Below are positions 55,701 through 62,995 of a stretch of 64,000 bases of DNA, one piece after another. Origin of the DNA: Capnocytophaga ochracea DSM 7271 (GTDB taxonomy: Bacteria > Bacteroidota > Bacteroidia > Flavobacteriales > Flavobacteriaceae); assembly GCF_000023285.1 (NCBI RefSeq), contig NC_013162.1, positions 434,001 to 498,000 on the forward strand, written 5' to 3'. How positions within the stretch are numbered: the first letter of the stretch is position 1; each line of letters begins with the position of its first letter. The notes beneath the pieces are model-generated. The model ran no database searches and had not been told where the DNA came from. It saw only the letters and a list, made by a program, of their open reading frames with translations. The translations under genes and the position numbers were made by a program.

Positions 55701-56231
55701 GCGAAAAGTGAGACCAAAAGGGTCTTTACGGATAAACTGTTGTGCCACCATACCCGCAGGCGTGAGCATCGTTTTGTACTGACTCTCCACCATTGATTTG
55801 AGACTATCGGGGGCTAAACGGCGTTCTAAATAAGCGTAATCTTCATCGTTTAGAAAAAGAGGTAGGTGGTCGTTTACAAACTGCCAAGTCTCGTCTATCT
55901 CTTCTTCGTTTATAATCCCCTGAATACTGGTGATATACTTGGTCATAGAAGCGTTGAGCGTATCTTGCAGATTTTCGGTAACTGCCTGCATATCGGTGAG
56001 TGTTCCGCCTTTTTCGGCTGTTACCATTACCGAGATTTTATCGGCGAAGTTGAGTTGCTTGAGTACCTTGGAAGTGAGGTTCGTCTTATCGTTTTGAGGG
56101 AGTACTTTGGTGATATCCTCTTCAAACCGCAACTGACTCAAGCCATAAATGGTAATGAGCGCCCAAGCGGTGAAGAATGAGAAGGTAGCGAGTTTATGAG
56201 TGGTGATATATTGGTAAATTCTGTTTAACAT
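52713..56231 (-). CDS. Trifunctional MMPL transporter / lysophospholipid acyltransferase / methyltransferase-like protein
   Basis: In this 1172-residue protein, residues 1-800 are an RND/MMPL-type exporter with two sets of transmembrane helices flanking periplasmic loops. Residues about 870-1060 are a PlsC-type acyltransferase with HX4D motif NHTSWLD (His893, Asp898), FPEGKRSE (about 958-965) and PVYIHGCSE. The C-terminal about 110 residues (ARILHITNDYGQLDFLLLLT...) resemble a reduced SAM-methyltransferase fold without a clear glycine-rich loop. Such fusions are known in Bacteroidota and are thought to export or finish lipids or aryl-polyene-type pigments. No pigment genes are next to it here. 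Confidence 0.8.
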   Translation of the reverse strand: MLNRIYQYITTHKLATFSFFTAWALITIYGLSQLRFEEDITKVLPQNDKTNLTSKVLKQLNFADKISVMVTAEKGGTLTDMQAVTENLQDTLNASMTKYITSIQGIINEEEIDETWQFVNDHLPLFLNDEDYAYLERRLAPDSLKSMVESQYKTMLTPAGMVAQQFIRKDPFGLTFRGLRKLQELNTGNDFKIANGFLTTNDEQHILFFINPKYDGNDSEHNAAFVAGLDELQDHLNAQYQGKVRVDFFGAPFISVSNASQIKTDILTTVLISLSALYLLLVFFYRSVYIPFIAFIPSAFGVLSALATLYVLKGSISAISISLGAVLLGVTIDYSLHILTHYKVAKNTAELYRAVTVPILLSSITTAISFLCLLFVHSEVMQDLGVFAFVGIMVSAILSLVLVPHFYRGNRTIEVRKTFLDRIGAYPFHHNKWVVGACLLLIVVSCFTFHNVRFNGDIANINYINERYKAAEHQLENITDSEYKSLYAAAYGNSLEEALERNYILYQQLQGYKAHDSIKQFSSIGGIVLPKKEQEARLQRWKDFWNAERQQFLKQQLIGKGNEVGFKEETYAPFYQSIAGDFEVINNLDAYKALSAIPLEDFITEKEGFYTIANLVKLTVAERDPFIYSVEKHTPTVVIDRKNLSETFLGKLKDDILLLVNYSSIAIFLILLLFFKRIELVLLTLIPIGVTGIVTSALMNFFGIEFNVFSMIVCTLVLGHSVDFSIFMTCALQKDYTDGKNELPVYKVSVLLASITTFLAIGTLIFAKHPALKSIASVSVIGIFTALAITFVFYPTIFKFCIFRRPDKGRSPVSLRLLVQSILLITYYALSSIILSNIGWLLAKITPKRTMWLRRLAASLTTSVLYANLFVRKKVENPRHIQLTTPSVVISNHTSWLDTLAIGLFTHRISYMVNDWVYNSVVFGRYVQSMGFFPVSEGIEKGMPLFEKNLKNGISVMIFPEGKRSESNQIHRFHKGAFLIAELFQTPLVPVYIHGCSEVQPKDDIIVYDGAITVVVGEPIAPNDERFGNTPRERAKQIGAFYRQQFLALRKRLEGVDYLKKKLFLNYLYKENYVVRAVKEDYQQHREHYHELVHSLPEKARILHITNDYGQLDFLLLLTYPEREIVSVIADDEKRAIAQHSYLTKIRKIQYVKERPEGDFEIVVEGREVVIG

Positions 56232-56249
56232 CTGCGTTTATTTATCGGA

Positions 56250-56280
56250 CAAAAGTATAGAATAATTAGCAAATAGACAA
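56250..56280 (-). promoter_or_regulatory. Promoter of the MMPL fusion gene
   Basis: On the minus strand TTG (56278-56280) and TACTTTTG (56250-56257) are 20 bases apart, directly at the end of repeat copy D. Confidence 0.75.
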
Positions 56281-56770
56281 ATTTGGAAATGAGGTGCGAG
56301 CCGCACAGGCAGTGTGAGCCACACGGGCAGGGAAAAAATTAGCAAATTAGGAAATGAGAAAATTAGCAAATGTGGAGGGTTGAGGAGTTCGAAAGATAAC
56401 GGAGAAGAACGGAAGAGGGTCGAGAGAATTTTTGGTGAGAAAGTGCTATTAGGAGGGTGGAGGTAGCTTATAGAGAGCTTATAGGAAGCTTATACGAATC
56501 TTGGACGATTGGTATAGAAAGGGTATATAAATAGTTGATTCATAATATCATACAACAGCACTAAAAATGTTAAAATCGGGGTTTCGAGGCGAAAGAAAGG
56601 GAAAAGGTACTAGGCCTTAGGCCATAGGCACTAGGGGGGAGTATGACGGAAAAGGGGAAATTAGAGACAAAACATACTCTTTTAAAGGGGGAATGTAGCG
56701 AAGAAAAAGGGAAGAAATGAAGAATGACAGGGGACAAATGACGAGTGATAAATGACGAATAACAGATTTT
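56270..56770 (-). repeat. Full-length dispersed intergenic repeat (copy D)
   Basis: Read on the minus strand the module order equals copies B and C: TGACGAAT-type tract (56721-56763), near-palindrome (56607-56635), CCTCGAAACCCCG block (about 56578-56590), core (56465-56516), C/T-rich block (about 56390-56460), octamer tract (about 56337-56375) and two hairpins, GTGTG-AGC-CACAC and GTGCG-AGC-CGCAC in plus-strand reading (56288-56325). The rest of the 874-base gap (56771-57033) is described in the findings; no gene is seen. Confidence 0.85.
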
Positions 56771-56994
56771 TGAATGAACAATACATAAAGATAAAAGGAA
56801 GATAACTTGCGATAGTTATTGAAGGAAGGAGATGTACGGGCAGTTGTTGGACGAGGCTGATGGGGCGGAGAAGGAGAACGAGATAGATAGGGTAGACTAG
56901 ATGGAGTGAGCGGACAAGGTGGATGGCAGAGCAGTTGGACGTTTCTGACGACTAAAATTAACCCCTTATAACTAAAAATTAACTGCTAAATATT

Positions 56995-57028
56995 GCTTTT
57001 CGTCGATAGAATAAGGCTTTTCGTCGAT
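56995..57028 (+). promoter_or_regulatory. Two direct repeats upstream of the efflux-operon promoter
   Basis: GCTTTTCGTCGAT occurs at 56995-57007 and again at 57016-57028, 21 bases centre to centre, ending 5 bases before the -33 TTG. Two-turn spacing on one DNA face is typical of a dimeric activator site (for example LytTR-type regulators). The regulator is unknown. Confidence 0.55.
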
Positions 57029-57033
57029 TATTT

Positions 57034-57065
57034 TTGCGGACTCTGGCTGTATTGTATTACCTTTG
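57034..57065 (+). promoter_or_regulatory. Promoter of the TolC/MacA/MacB operon
   Basis: TTG (57034-57036) and TACCTTTG (57058-57065) are 21 bases apart, giving a leader of about 30 bases. Confidence 0.7.
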
Positions 57066-57105
57066 TCGCAACTAAATGACAAAAGTTGCTTAAAAACTAA
57101 AAACG

Positions 57106-58440
57106 ATGAAAAGAACCTTGTACATATCTTTTTTGTGTCTCTGTCCTTTGTTAGCAGGGGCTCAAGCGAAACAATGGTCGCTGGCAGACTGTATCAACTA
57201 TGCGGTACAGAACAATATTTCTGTAAAGAAGACGGAACTGAACCAGCAGACGGCTGAAATCAATTACAGTCAGGCGAAGAGCAACCGCTTGCCTACGGTA
57301 AGTGGTTCGGCTTCGGCAAACCAGAATTACGGTTCGGCAATCAATCAGATTTCTAACGAGCGGGTGTCGCGTCGTACGTTCTCCAACAACTTTGGGGTAT
57401 CGGCATCTATGCCACTCTATCAGGGCAATAAACTGAACCTACAAGTAGACCGCAGTAAGTTATTGCTCGAACAGAACGAACTGTACGTGCAAGAGGCGAA
57501 AAACAACATCACTTTGAGTGTGCTTGAAGCTTATCTGCAAGCCCTTTACAGCTATGAGGGAATAGAAGTCGCTAAGAATACAGCGCGCTCTTCGGGTGAG
57601 GAATTAAAACAAGCACAGGGCAAGTTTGCTAATGGGTCTATTGCTAAACTGAGTTTAGCTGAGATAGAAACGCGTCACGCTAACAACGAGTATGCTATTA
57701 TCAAAGCAGAAAATGAATACGAAAGTAAGGTGCTGACCCTCAAACAACTGTTGGAGCTTCCTCCTAATAGTGATTTCGCTATTGCGCTCGACCTTCCCGC
57801 AGATGATGAAACGGCGATTATCCCTAATAAAGATGTGGTATTTGCGGAAGCCAGACAAAAGCTCCCCAATCTAAAAATCTATCAGTCACAACAAAAGATA
57901 GCTGAAAAAGATATTAAGATAGCCAGGGCGGGCTATGCCCCTACTCTATCGCTACAAGCAGGGGTAAATACAGGATATTCAAACCTCAACGATTTGAGCT
58001 ATCGCACCCAGTTGGACAGCAATTTCGGTCAGACCATAGGAGCATCGCTTAATATTCCTATCTTTTCGCAGTTCAGAAATAAGAACAATGTGAAACTAGC
58101 TAAGGTTACGCAACAGCAAGCGGTGCTCGACGAACAACAAGCGGAAAAAGACCTCTATACCAAAATAGAAACCGCTTGGCAGAATGCTACCACTTATCAA
58201 GCGCAACAAGCAGCTTCGCGCACGGCTCGTGACAATGCTAAATTGGCATACGATTTGGCAGTAAAAAAGCACGAATTCGGTGGACTTACCAATACCGAGC
58301 TTCTCGTAAGCGAAAACGGTTACCTCAACGCGGAGCAAACCTATTTGCAAAATAAGTATATGCAAGCGCTGTATGTACAGTTGCTGAAGTTTTATATGGG
58401 AGTCCTCCCCCTAACCCCCTCCCAAGTAGGGGGAATGTAG
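57106..58440 (+). CDS. TolC family outer-membrane efflux protein
   Basis: The 444-residue protein has a signal peptide (CLCPLLAGAQA) and two outer-membrane-efflux-protein repeats starting WSLADCINYAVQNNISVKK and LPNLKIYQSQQKIAEKDIKI, with long helical regions as in TolC. It forms the outer-membrane channel for the adaptor and ABC proteins encoded next. Its last residues (LPLTPSQVGGM) are encoded by a C-rich inverted sequence ending in GGGGGAATGTAGCGA, a 15-base match to repeat copy D, so the C-terminus may have been replaced by repeat DNA. Confidence 0.92.
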   Translation: MKRTLYISFLCLCPLLAGAQAKQWSLADCINYAVQNNISVKKTELNQQTAEINYSQAKSNRLPTVSGSASANQNYGSAINQISNERVSRRTFSNNFGVSASMPLYQGNKLNLQVDRSKLLLEQNELYVQEAKNNITLSVLEAYLQALYSYEGIEVAKNTARSSGEELKQAQGKFANGSIAKLSLAEIETRHANNEYAIIKAENEYESKVLTLKQLLELPPNSDFAIALDLPADDETAIIPNKDVVFAEARQKLPNLKIYQSQQKIAEKDIKIARAGYAPTLSLQAGVNTGYSNLNDLSYRTQLDSNFGQTIGASLNIPIFSQFRNKNNVKLAKVTQQQAVLDEQQAEKDLYTKIETAWQNATTYQAQQAASRTARDNAKLAYDLAVKKHEFGGLTNTELLVSENGYLNAEQTYLQNKYMQALYVQLLKFYMGVLPLTPSQVGGM

Positions 58441-58504
58441 CGATGCTAATCTTTCTGAAAAAATAATTTATAGAATATTATCTAATGACTAACAACTAAA
58501 TACA

Positions 58505-59734
58505 ATGAAAAAACACATTAAGAAAATCATCATTATCGTACTATTAGCCGTAGTGGCTTTTGGGGTGTATCACTTCTTTATGAAGGAAAAACCTTCTTTT
58601 ATCGTCCTGCAAACCGATAAGGTAACCGAAGGTGACGTTACTACCGAAGTAACTGCTACTGGTAGCGTACAGCCAGTGGACGAGGTGGAAGTAGGTACCC
58701 AAGTATCGGGATTGGTAAGCAAGATTTACGTAGATTACAACAGCCAAGTGAAGAAAGGACAGCTACTGGCGGAACTCGACAAGACGAACCTACAAGAAAT
58801 GGTTGTAAATGCTACTGCCAACTACCAATCGGCACTCAACGAACTGAATTACTACCGTCAGAATTACGAACGACAACAGAAAATGTACAATGCCCAAGTG
58901 ATTAGCAAATCGGACTACGAGCAGGCATTGTATCAGTTCAACAACGCGAAAACAAATGTAGCACAACGTCTTACGACCCTCAATCAAGCAAAAACCAATT
59001 TGGGGTATGCCAATATCTATTCGCCTATCAATGGGATTATCCTCAGCAAAGAGGTAGAAGAAGGGCAAACGGTAGCCGCCTCGATGAGTGCGCCTACACT
59101 CTTCAAAATAGCCAAAGACATCAAGCGTATGCAGGTGGAAGCCGATGTAGACGAAGCCGATATAGGACAAGTGAAAGTAGGGCAACGTGTGAGCTTTACC
59201 GTAGATGCTTACCCCCAAGAAGAGTTTTCGGGGAAGGTAACCCAAGTGCGTCTATCACCTACTACGACTTCGAACGTGGTGACCTATACGGTGATAGTAG
59301 AGGCTGAAAACCCCGATGAGAAGCTCAAACCTGGGCTTACCGCGACCATCGCTATCTATACCAATGAGCTAAAAGGCGTAACCATAGTGCCTGCGAAAGC
59401 GATGAATTTCACCCCAGACATCGACCTACTGATGCAATACTACGCTCAGAAAGGCATTACAGCTGAAGTCCCTAAAGTACAGCACGGCAAGGGTAAAAAC
59501 AAATACGTATGGGTAGTGAACACTGACGGTAGTCTTGCCCAAAAAGCGATAACCATAGGTAGTAATGATGGTATCAACGTGCAAGTGGTAAGCGGACTCA
59601 GTGTTGGAGAAAAAGTAGCTACCAACCTGCAAAGCAATCGCCCTCAAGTAGCAGAAGGTGAGAAAAATAACGACGATAGCAGTAGTCCGTTTATGCCTAA
59701 ACGCCCCCGTCGTGATAACTCAAAAGCCAAATAA
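58505..59734 (+). CDS. MacA-like periplasmic adaptor (HlyD/RND family)
   Basis: The 409-residue protein has an N-terminal membrane anchor (IIIIVLLAVVAFGVYHFF), a lipoyl/barrel-sandwich domain (TGSVQPVDEVEVGTQVSGLVSKIYVDYNSQVKKGQLLAELD), a helical hairpin (about residues 90-155) that docks to TolC, and beta-barrel and membrane-proximal domains. A basic tail (PKRPRRDNSKAK) ends it. It couples the inner-membrane MacB-type ABC transporter to TolC. Its stop codon is immediately followed by the ATG of the ATPase gene. Confidence 0.92.
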   Translation: MKKHIKKIIIIVLLAVVAFGVYHFFMKEKPSFIVLQTDKVTEGDVTTEVTATGSVQPVDEVEVGTQVSGLVSKIYVDYNSQVKKGQLLAELDKTNLQEMVVNATANYQSALNELNYYRQNYERQQKMYNAQVISKSDYEQALYQFNNAKTNVAQRLTTLNQAKTNLGYANIYSPINGIILSKEVEEGQTVAASMSAPTLFKIAKDIKRMQVEADVDEADIGQVKVGQRVSFTVDAYPQEEFSGKVTQVRLSPTTTSNVVTYTVIVEAENPDEKLKPGLTATIAIYTNELKGVTIVPAKAMNFTPDIDLLMQYYAQKGITAEVPKVQHGKGKNKYVWVVNTDGSLAQKAITIGSNDGINVQVVSGLSVGEKVATNLQSNRPQVAEGEKNNDDSSSPFMPKRPRRDNSKAK

Positions 59735-60481
59735 ATGAAAAAAGCAATCATCGACATACGCGATATGAAACGCGAGTTTAAGATGGGTAACGAAATCGTT
59801 CACGCCCTGAAAGGCATCAATCTCACCATTCACGAGGGGGAGTTCGTAACCATTATGGGACCGAGTGGGTCGGGTAAATCAACCTTATTGAACATATTAG
59901 GTTGTTTAGACCGTCCGTCGTCAGGCGATTACATTTTGGACGGCATCTCGGTGAAAGATATGAGCAAGAACGAACTCGCAACAGTACGCAACACCAAGAT
60001 AGGCTTTATCTTTCAGTCGTACAATCTTTTGGCGCGTACCTCAGCTATCGAGAATGTAGAGCTCCCTTTGATGTACAACTCTAAAATCTCGGCTAAAGAA
60101 CGTCGCGAGCGCGCTATTGAAGCTCTCATCAGCGTAGGTTTGGAAAGCCGATTGAACCACTTGCCCAGTGAACTCTCGGGCGGACAGCAACAACGGGTAG
60201 CCATTGCGCGTTCCCTTGTAAATCACCCGGTGATACTCCTTGCCGATGAGGCTACCGGTAACCTTGACACTAAAACTTCCTACGAAGTAATGGAGCTTTT
60301 CCAACGCCTTAACGACCAAGGTAGTACGATAGGGTTTGTAACCCACGAGAACGATATAGCCCTTTTCAGCAAGCGCACTGTTGTACTCAAAGACGGACAT
60401 ATCATCAGTGATAAGGAAGTAACCAATAGACTGAATGCAAAGGAAGAATTGGCACAATTACGAATGACAAGTGATGAATGA
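59735..60481 (+). CDS. MacB-type ABC transporter ATP-binding protein
   Basis: The 248-residue protein has Walker A GPSGSGKST, Q-loop GFIFQSYNLLARTSA, signature LSGGQQQR, Walker B LLADEATGNLD and H-loop THE. It is the usual length for a LolD/MacB-type ATPase. The permease it needs is encoded about 2.7 kb downstream, after three unrelated genes. The last codons (RMTSDE, stop) lie in a tract of ACGAATGAC-type repeats (60460-60500) like those in the dispersed intergenic element. Confidence 0.93.
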   Translation: MKKAIIDIRDMKREFKMGNEIVHALKGINLTIHEGEFVTIMGPSGSGKSTLLNILGCLDRPSSGDYILDGISVKDMSKNELATVRNTKIGFIFQSYNLLARTSAIENVELPLMYNSKISAKERRERAIEALISVGLESRLNHLPSELSGGQQQRVAIARSLVNHPVILLADEATGNLDTKTSYEVMELFQRLNDQGSTIGFVTHENDIALFSKRTVVLKDGHIISDKEVTNRLNAKEELAQLRMTSDE

Positions 60482-60524
60482 CAAAATACGAATGACGCAG
60501 ACTGAATCTTTTTTGATTAAAAAT

Positions 60525-60554
60525 TTGCAGGTTAAAAAAAATATACTACTTTTG
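60525..60554 (+). promoter_or_regulatory. Promoter of the TetR-CPBP-hydrolase cassette
   Basis: TTG (60525-60527) and TACTTTTG (60547-60554) are 19 bases apart. Confidence 0.8.
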
Positions 60555-60560
60555 CAAAAA

Positions 60561-60587
60561 TAACATATGTTATATTACATATGTTAT
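60561..60587. promoter_or_regulatory. Probable TetR operator with two palindromic sites
   Basis: The perfect palindrome TAACATATGTTA (60561-60572) and the near-palindrome TTACATATGTTA (60575-60586) share the core ACATATGT at a 14-base spacing. They lie from the expected transcription start to about +25, where a bound repressor would block initiation. The adjacent gene encodes a TetR-type protein. Confidence 0.7.
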
Positions 60588-60598
60588 AACAAAGTTTT

Positions 60599-61123
60599 AT
60601 GCCGAAATCAACAACAATAACGCAAGAAGTAATTATAGGAACCGCTTTTGAAATGGTGCGAAAAGAAGGCTTTGCAGTCCTTTCAGCCCGAAATATTGCT
60701 AAGCAAATAGGTTGCTCCACTCAGCCCATCTATTGGTGCTATAAAAATATGGATGACCTTAAAGCCGAAATCTGCAAAAAAGCACTGCCCTTCCTGCAAA
60801 GTGTAGTGCTCAGTTACTCAAAAACAGGCAATACTCTTTTGGATTTAGGACTTGGATACGTATGGATGGCACACACCGAACCCGCCTTATTCAAGGCTTT
60901 TTATATGGATAATGTTACCAATGTAAAACTTACTGACATTTTTCCGGAAAGTGAGCGAGTGGTTGAAATAATGAAAAATAGCGAGGAATACCAAAACCTA
61001 CCTGATGAAGAGCTGAAAAATGATATTGCTAAAGGTTGGATGTTGGCACACGGTATCGCTTCATTGGTGGCAGTGGGTATGCTTGTTTACGACGAAGATA
61101 AAATTTTAGAAATTTTAAAATAA
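60599..61123 (+). CDS. TetR/AcrR family transcriptional regulator
   Basis: The 174-residue protein has an N-terminal helix-turn-helix (AFEMVRKEGFAVLSARNIAKQIGCSTQPIYWCYKNMDDLKAEI, residues about 14-56) and a ligand-binding helical domain of the WHG/TetR_C type. It probably represses its own cassette through the double palindrome upstream. It is 12 bases ahead of the CPBP gene. The inducer is unknown. Confidence 0.9.
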   Translation: MPKSTTITQEVIIGTAFEMVRKEGFAVLSARNIAKQIGCSTQPIYWCYKNMDDLKAEICKKALPFLQSVVLSYSKTGNTLLDLGLGYVWMAHTEPALFKAFYMDNVTNVKLTDIFPESERVVEIMKNSEEYQNLPDEELKNDIAKGWMLAHGIASLVAVGMLVYDEDKILEILK

Positions 61124-61135
61124 ACCTGCCTTAAT

Positions 61136-61975
61136 ATGAGAACCAATAAAAAAACACTACGGAATGTAATCCTATTTAGCTTGGTAGCTATCTCTTGCGG
61201 ATGGATAGGCATTGGGGTAAACCAATTACTTGGTGAGCCTTCTAATTTAGAGTCTTTGGGATCAGGGATTTTTATTGTTACTCCTATTGTGTGTATGATT
61301 TTGCTTCGCCTTTTCGGTGGCGATGGTTGGAAAGATTTCCCTTTAAAACCTCGTTTCAAGCAAAACACTCGCTGGTATATCTTTGCTATTGCAGTCTATC
61401 CCGTGGTTGTTGGTATAACAATGTTTGTTGGCAAGCTATTAGGTTGGGTAGATGCGAGTAAGTTTAGTGTTGCTGCCTATCTCCCTGTTTTTGCTACTGC
61501 TTTCTTACCCATTTTTATCAAAAATATCTTAGAAGAGACGGCTTTTCGGGGGTATCTCACCGTAAAAATGGAACAACTCGTCAAAAATGAATGGTTGATT
61601 TATTTAGTGGTGGCATTTGTCTGCCAAATATGGCATCTGCCATACAACCTCATATTCTTAGACGATGCTTATATGGCAACCTTTTTTCCTTATAGCAAAG
61701 AGCTATTTGTTTTAGTGAGCTTTGTGGTTATTGCTGTTTGGACAATAATGTACACTGAGATTTTCTTTCTCTCGCGCTCGCTCTTATTGGTAATTTTGAT
61801 GCACTCAATGAAAGACGCTCTTAATCCTCTCATTTCAGAAGGATTTACTATTATTTCAGCCGATAAAACACTTTTAGTATCTCCTCTTTTTGGTCTCATC
61901 CCAACATTGATGTACTTAGCTATAGGCTTGTATTTAAGAAGAATACGCAAAAGTAAAGAACGCCTTCATTCATAA
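61136..61975 (+). CDS. CPBP family intramembrane metalloprotease
   Basis: The 279-residue polytopic protein has the family motifs EETAFRG (motif 1, about residues 132-138), FVCQIWHLPYN (motif 2 with the metal-ligand His) and MHSMKDALN (motif 3). CPBP (CAAX-like) proteases in bacteria are involved in peptide maturation, bacteriocin immunity or stress signalling. Here it lies in a TetR-controlled cassette with a hydrolase; the substrate is unknown. Confidence 0.88.
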   Translation: MRTNKKTLRNVILFSLVAISCGWIGIGVNQLLGEPSNLESLGSGIFIVTPIVCMILLRLFGGDGWKDFPLKPRFKQNTRWYIFAIAVYPVVVGITMFVGKLLGWVDASKFSVAAYLPVFATAFLPIFIKNILEETAFRGYLTVKMEQLVKNEWLIYLVVAFVCQIWHLPYNLIFLDDAYMATFFPYSKELFVLVSFVVIAVWTIMYTEIFFLSRSLLLVILMHSMKDALNPLISEGFTIISADKTLLVSPLFGLIPTLMYLAIGLYLRRIRKSKERLHS

Positions 61976-62011
61976 TGAATAGATTGTATAAACCAAAAAA
62001 ATATTAGCTAT

Positions 62012-62995
62012 ATGAACAAAAACACTAAAACCCCTGTAAATGCTGCTTCTTGGGATAAGATTTTCCCCAAAAGCGATAAAGTTGAACACAAAAAAGTGTC
62101 ATTCAAAAACCGCTATGGTATCACCCTTATTGGTGACTTGTACTTCCCAAAAAACAGCGAAGATAAGAAGCTCGCTGCCCTCGCTGTTTGTGGCGGATTT
62201 GGAGCAGTAAAAGAACAAGCCTCAGGATTTTACGCCCAAACAATGGCTGAAAGAGGCTTTGTAACCTTAGCTTTCGACCCTTCCTATACCGGCGAAAGTG
62301 GTGGGAAACCTCGCAATGTAGCATCGCCCGACATCAATACCGAAGACTTTTCTGCAGCAGTAGATTGCTTAGGAATCCAACCTTTTGTTGATAGAGAAAA
62401 AATAGGAATCATAGGCATCTGTGGTTGGGGAGGCTTTGCCCTGAATGCTACCGCTATCGATACACGTATCAAGGCAGTGGCTACTATGGTAATGTACGAT
62501 ATGTCACGCGTGTTTAGCAAAGGCTATTTTGATGCCAATACACCCGAAATGCGTTTAGAAATGAAGCGTTCGCTCAATGCCATCCGTTGGAAAGATGCCG
62601 AAACAGGAACTCCCTCCCCAGGTTACCCTATGCCCCATGCCCCTTCAGATAAAGTACCTCAATTCTTAAATGATTATATTGAGTTTTACAAAACACCACG
62701 AGGTTTCCACGAGCGTTCAGTTTCCAATCACGTTTGGACAGCCACTACGCTGCTTTCATTTATGAATTTCCCTTTGTTAGCCTATGCTAATGAAATTGAG
62801 GTACCAACCCTTATGATTGCCGGAGAAAATGCCCATTCTCGCTATATGAGCGAAGATGCCTACAAGTTAATCGGAAGCGAGAAAAAAGAACTGCTAATTG
62901 TTCCTAATGCACGTCACACCGATTTTTACGACAATCAAGCTGGAGTAATTCCTTTTGATAAATTGGAGGCGTTTTTTAGTGAGCATCTTCAATAA
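62012..62995 (+). CDS. Alpha/beta hydrolase with a cysteine nucleophile motif
   Basis: The 327-residue protein has the alpha/beta hydrolase layout: strand-loop CGGFGAVKEQ (oxyanion region), LAFDPSYTGESGG, the nucleophile elbow GICGWGG with Cys137 in place of Ser, and a C-terminal His in NARHTDFYD. A Cys nucleophile is known in dienelactone-hydrolase-like families and in related YcjY/DUF1100-type proteins. The substrate cannot be inferred. It ends the TetR cassette. Confidence 0.82.
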   Translation: MNKNTKTPVNAASWDKIFPKSDKVEHKKVSFKNRYGITLIGDLYFPKNSEDKKLAALAVCGGFGAVKEQASGFYAQTMAERGFVTLAFDPSYTGESGGKPRNVASPDINTEDFSAAVDCLGIQPFVDREKIGIIGICGWGGFALNATAIDTRIKAVATMVMYDMSRVFSKGYFDANTPEMRLEMKRSLNAIRWKDAETGTPSPGYPMPHAPSDKVPQFLNDYIEFYKTPRGFHERSVSNHVWTATTLLSFMNFPLLAYANEIEVPTLMIAGENAHSRYMSEDAYKLIGSEKKELLIVPNARHTDFYDNQAGVIPFDKLEAFFSEHLQ

